From Lysobacteraceae bacterium NML95-0200 (GTDB lineage: Bacteria > Pseudomonadota > Gammaproteobacteria > Xanthomonadales > Xanthomonadaceae), in the NCBI GenBank assembly GCA_002798255.1, contig NWQQ01000014.1, positions 1 to 64,000 on the forward strand: a stretch of 64,000 nt of DNA. Direction: 5' to 3'. Under the pieces are notes generated by a model. It did not search any database. It was not told the DNA's origin and worked only from the letters and a program-made list of their open reading frames with translations. How positions within the stretch are numbered: position 1 is the stretch's first letter; each line of letters starts with the position of its first letter. Positions 61,651-64,000 of the stretch are shown here, one piece after another. Position numbers and translations under genes: made by a program.

Positions 61651-64000
61651 TCGCAGCCGCTGGCAGCAGCTTTCTGCGGCGCTGGATACGCTGCTGGATT
61701 TGCCGCCCGATCTGCGTGCTGCCCGGCTGGACGATATCGCCGGGCAAGATGCGGCTTTTGCCGATGAGTTGCGCAGGCTTCTTGCGCAGCAAGACAGCTG
61801 TGACAGCCTGCTTGACAGTCCTTTGATAACCGCGCCGCCCGGCCCGCGTGAAGGCGAGCGTATCGGCCCTTACCGGCTGGAAAAACTGCTGGGCGAAGGC
61901 GGCATGGGGCAGGTGTGGCTGGCCGAGCGTGCCGATGGCCTGTACCAGCGCCATGTGGCGCTGAAGCTGCTGCGCCCGGGGCTTGCCGACCCCAATCTGC
62001 GGCTGCGCTTTACCCGCGAGCGGCAGATTCTGGCGCGCCTTGCCCATCCGCATATCGCCAGACTGCTCGATGCCGGCATCAGCGCCGAAGGCCAGCCCTA
62101 TCTGGCGCTGGAAAAAGTCGAGGGCGAAGGGTTGCTGGAATATTGCCGCAAGCGTGGCATCGGCCTGCGCCAGCGGCTGCAGATTTTTCGTCAGGTGTGT
62201 GCCGCCGTCAGTCATGCCCATGCCAATCTGGTGGTGCATCGTGACCTCAAGCCTTCCAATATTCTGGTGACCGAGGCCGGTGAGGTGCGGTTGCTGGACT
62301 TTGGTATCGCCAAACTGCTGGATGGCAACGAGTCCGACCCGCCCGAGGCCACCCATACCGGCGTGCGCAGCTTTACCCTGCATTACGCCGCGCCGGAGCA
62401 AATCCGCGGCAGTGCCATCACCACCCAGACCGATGTGTATTCGCTGGGCGTGGTGCTGTACGAGCTTCTGACCGGCGAAAAACCTTATCGCCTGAAACGC
62501 GAAAGCCATGCCCAATGGGAAGAAGCCATCCTTGCAGGAGAGCCGCTGCGCCCTTCGGTGACGGTGATGCGGAGTGGCAATGACGAGGCCGTGCCCGGTA
62601 TCGAGCGGCGCCGCTGGGCACGCATGCTGGCCGGGGATATCGACAATATCGTGCTCAAGGCGTTGGCCAAGCAGCTCGCCGAGCGCTACCCTTCAGCCGA
62701 GGCATTGTCGCTGGATATTCAAAGACATCTGGATGGCCTGCCGGTACTGGCGCGCCCGCAGAGTCTGGGTTACCGGCTGCGCAAATTCGTCAGCCGGCAA
62801 CGCTGGGCGATTCTGGGAACGGCTCTGGTGCTGTCCAGCCTGTTGTCACTGCTGCTGTTGATTTGGAGCCAGCGCCAACAGGCGGTGCGCGAAACGGCTC
62901 GCGCCCAGGCACTGCAAGACTTTGTTATCGCCCTGTTTGACAATGCGGGCGCTTCAGGCGGCGGCCTGCCACTGGATGTGGAGTCACTGCTGGATGCGGG
63001 CGAAGCCCGTGGCGAGCGCGAATTGGCACGCCAGCCGCGTGCGCATGCCGAGCTGCTGGGCGTGATGGCGCGCATCCGCATCGCACTGGGACAGTACGAA
63101 GAAGCCCGCGCCCTGCTGATGCGGCAGGCCGGGCTGCTTGATGCGATGCCGGATACGCCCAAGGCATTGCAACTTGATGCCAGCACCCAGCGCGGACGGC
63201 TGCAGCGCCTGCAGGGTGATGCCGCTGGCTGCATCGCAACCTTGCAGCCCTTGCAGGGCGAGGCGCGCAGCGCACAGGCACAGCTGCCTGCTTTGGTGGC
63301 CGATTATTACTCTCAACTGGCGCGCTGCCAGCGCAGCGTGGGCGAGCGTGACACGGCACGGCAGCTGTTCCAACAATCGCTGTCATTGCGTCGCAGCGTA
63401 CTGGCCGATGGTATTGGCGTAGTCGAAAATCTTACTGACCTTGCAGCACTTTCCGTGGATGCCGGTGATTACCCGCAGGCCTTGCGCGGCTTTCAAAACG
63501 CATTGGCGCAGCTGCGACAAATTGCCGGCACACGCCATCGGCTTGCCATCGACATCCTGCGCTCCATCGCCACTACCCAGCAGCAGATGGGGCAAAGCGC
63601 CGCCGCCGCGCGCAGCTATGACGAAGCGCTGCAACTGTCGGAAGAACTGCTGGGCACTGCCCATCCCGGCAGCATTGGCTTGCGCCGCCAACAGGCCAGT
63701 CTGTTGCTGCTACTGGGGCAACTACAGCAGGCAGACGAAAAGCTGCGCTTCAACCACGGGCTGATTGGTCAGCGTTTTGGCGCAAACAGCGCAGAAATGG
63801 CGGCCTCCTGGGATGCGCTTGGACAAAGCGCCCATGCGCTGGGCAAGCTGGATGCAGCACATCAGCACTACCTGCGTGCCCAGCGACTGATGCGTGAGTT
63901 GAAGTTGAACACGGCACTTGCCGACACCTTGCAGCGCGACGCACAGGTGTTGCTGGAGGCAGGCCGCAGCGAAGCGGCCTTGAAAAATCTGCAACAGGCC
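61637..64000 (+). CDS. Serine/threonine kinase with TPR-like C-terminal region (runs off window)
   Basis: 788 residues are visible and the frame is still open at the edge. A kinase domain from about residue 75 has the P-loop GEGGMGQVW, catalytic HRDLKPSN near 200 and DFGIAK. A transmembrane helix lies at about 389-411 (ILGTALVLSSLLSLLLLIW), followed by TPR-like helical repeats outside the cytoplasm (for example SYDEALQLSEELLG, YLRAQRLM). It is a membrane sensor kinase of the PknB type. Its start lies inside the ECF gene, so the pair is coupled. Confidence 0.92.
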   Translation, partial: MMALDRSRWQQLSAALDTLLDLPPDLRAARLDDIAGQDAAFADELRRLLAQQDSCDSLLDSPLITAPPGPREGERIGPYRLEKLLGEGGMGQVWLAERADGLYQRHVALKLLRPGLADPNLRLRFTRERQILARLAHPHIARLLDAGISAEGQPYLALEKVEGEGLLEYCRKRGIGLRQRLQIFRQVCAAVSHAHANLVVHRDLKPSNILVTEAGEVRLLDFGIAKLLDGNESDPPEATHTGVRSFTLHYAAPEQIRGSAITTQTDVYSLGVVLYELLTGEKPYRLKRESHAQWEEAILAGEPLRPSVTVMRSGNDEAVPGIERRRWARMLAGDIDNIVLKALAKQLAERYPSAEALSLDIQRHLDGLPVLARPQSLGYRLRKFVSRQRWAILGTALVLSSLLSLLLLIWSQRQQAVRETARAQALQDFVIALFDNAGASGGGLPLDVESLLDAGEARGERELARQPRAHAELLGVMARIRIALGQYEEARALLMRQAGLLDAMPDTPKALQLDASTQRGRLQRLQGDAAGCIATLQPLQGEARSAQAQLPALVADYYSQLARCQRSVGERDTARQLFQQSLSLRRSVLADGIGVVENLTDLAALSVDAGDYPQALRGFQNALAQLRQIAGTRHRLAIDILRSIATTQQQMGQSAAAARSYDEALQLSEELLGTAHPGSIGLRRQQASLLLLLGQLQQADEKLRFNHGLIGQRFGANSAEMAASWDALGQSAHALGKLDAAHQHYLRAQRLMRELKLNTALADTLQRDAQVLLEAGRSEAALKNLQQA

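Overview
The window looks like a GC-rich gammaproteobacterial chromosome, most likely Xanthomonadales (Lysobacterales). The clues are an XanB2-type chorismatase, a PCMT-TolC pair, a DOMON-like/NamZ pair, a topoisomerase I whose C-terminal repeats lack cysteines and end in a Lys/Ala tail, an MFS-PlsC fusion and an ECF sigma/Ser-Thr kinase pair. This assignment is inferred from gene content; no rRNA gene is present to confirm it.

Layout. 1-3.3 kb: the tail of an IS5-type transposase, a LysR regulator divergent from a DUF2798 membrane gene, a palindromic repeat, a DUF2789 gene, an arginine-deiminase-related gene and a second repeat family. 3.3-17.5 kb: housekeeping genes (glnE, purD, a mechanosensitive channel, the NamZ pair, an envelope-glycan trio, parB-parA, rsmG). 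17.6-18.8 kb: a WYL-domain regulator gene with a 22-bp inverted repeat over its start and 18 copies of a 7-bp repeat inside its 5' coding region. As sequenced, the start codon and the WYL reading frame are out of phase, the structure of a phase-variable locus in the OFF state.

19.19-29.73 kb is an accessory operon, visibly AT-richer than its flanks up to about 29.1 kb. In order it encodes a TerB-like acidic protein, two paralogous dynamin-like GTPases, a tail-anchored protein with a duplicated helical domain, a HerA/DUF87-type ATPase with a glycine-zipper membrane segment, a WHH-type HNH nuclease toxin, its probable immunity protein and a HEPN RNase-like protein. Genes overlap or are closely spaced throughout. 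I know of no described system with this exact set. Two membrane-remodelling GTPases, a tail anchor, a membrane-embedded DNA/protein pump and nucleic-acid-cleaving effectors together suggest a membrane-associated defence or toxin-delivery machine. This is the main discovery candidate.

29.7-40.8 kb: a phosphopantetheinyl transferase divergent from an AMP-ligase (aryl-polyene type), a GlsB stress protein, YbaN, heme oxygenase, exonuclease III, gamma carbonic anhydrase, aroE, hemB, XanB2-like chorismatase and an SDR, then tsaC. 40.8-57.2 kb: topA, a GYF/RDD and GYF/pilin pair, pyrE, a second exonuclease III, AmpG-like permease, M23 peptidase, tyrS, M16 peptidase, a pseudouridine synthase, arfB, an acyltransferase and a ParE-type toxin with a stability-determinant antitoxin. 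57.4-64 kb: a second copy of the palindromic repeat, tolC, a PCMT-like methyltransferase, an EF-hand protein, mutM, an ECF sigma factor and a Ser/Thr kinase with TPR-like repeats that runs off the window edge.

Two dispersed repeat families, one palindromic and one with short terminal inverted repeats, lie in intergenic gaps and mark recombination-prone places. No tRNA, rRNA or CRISPR array was seen, and no integrase was found next to the island.
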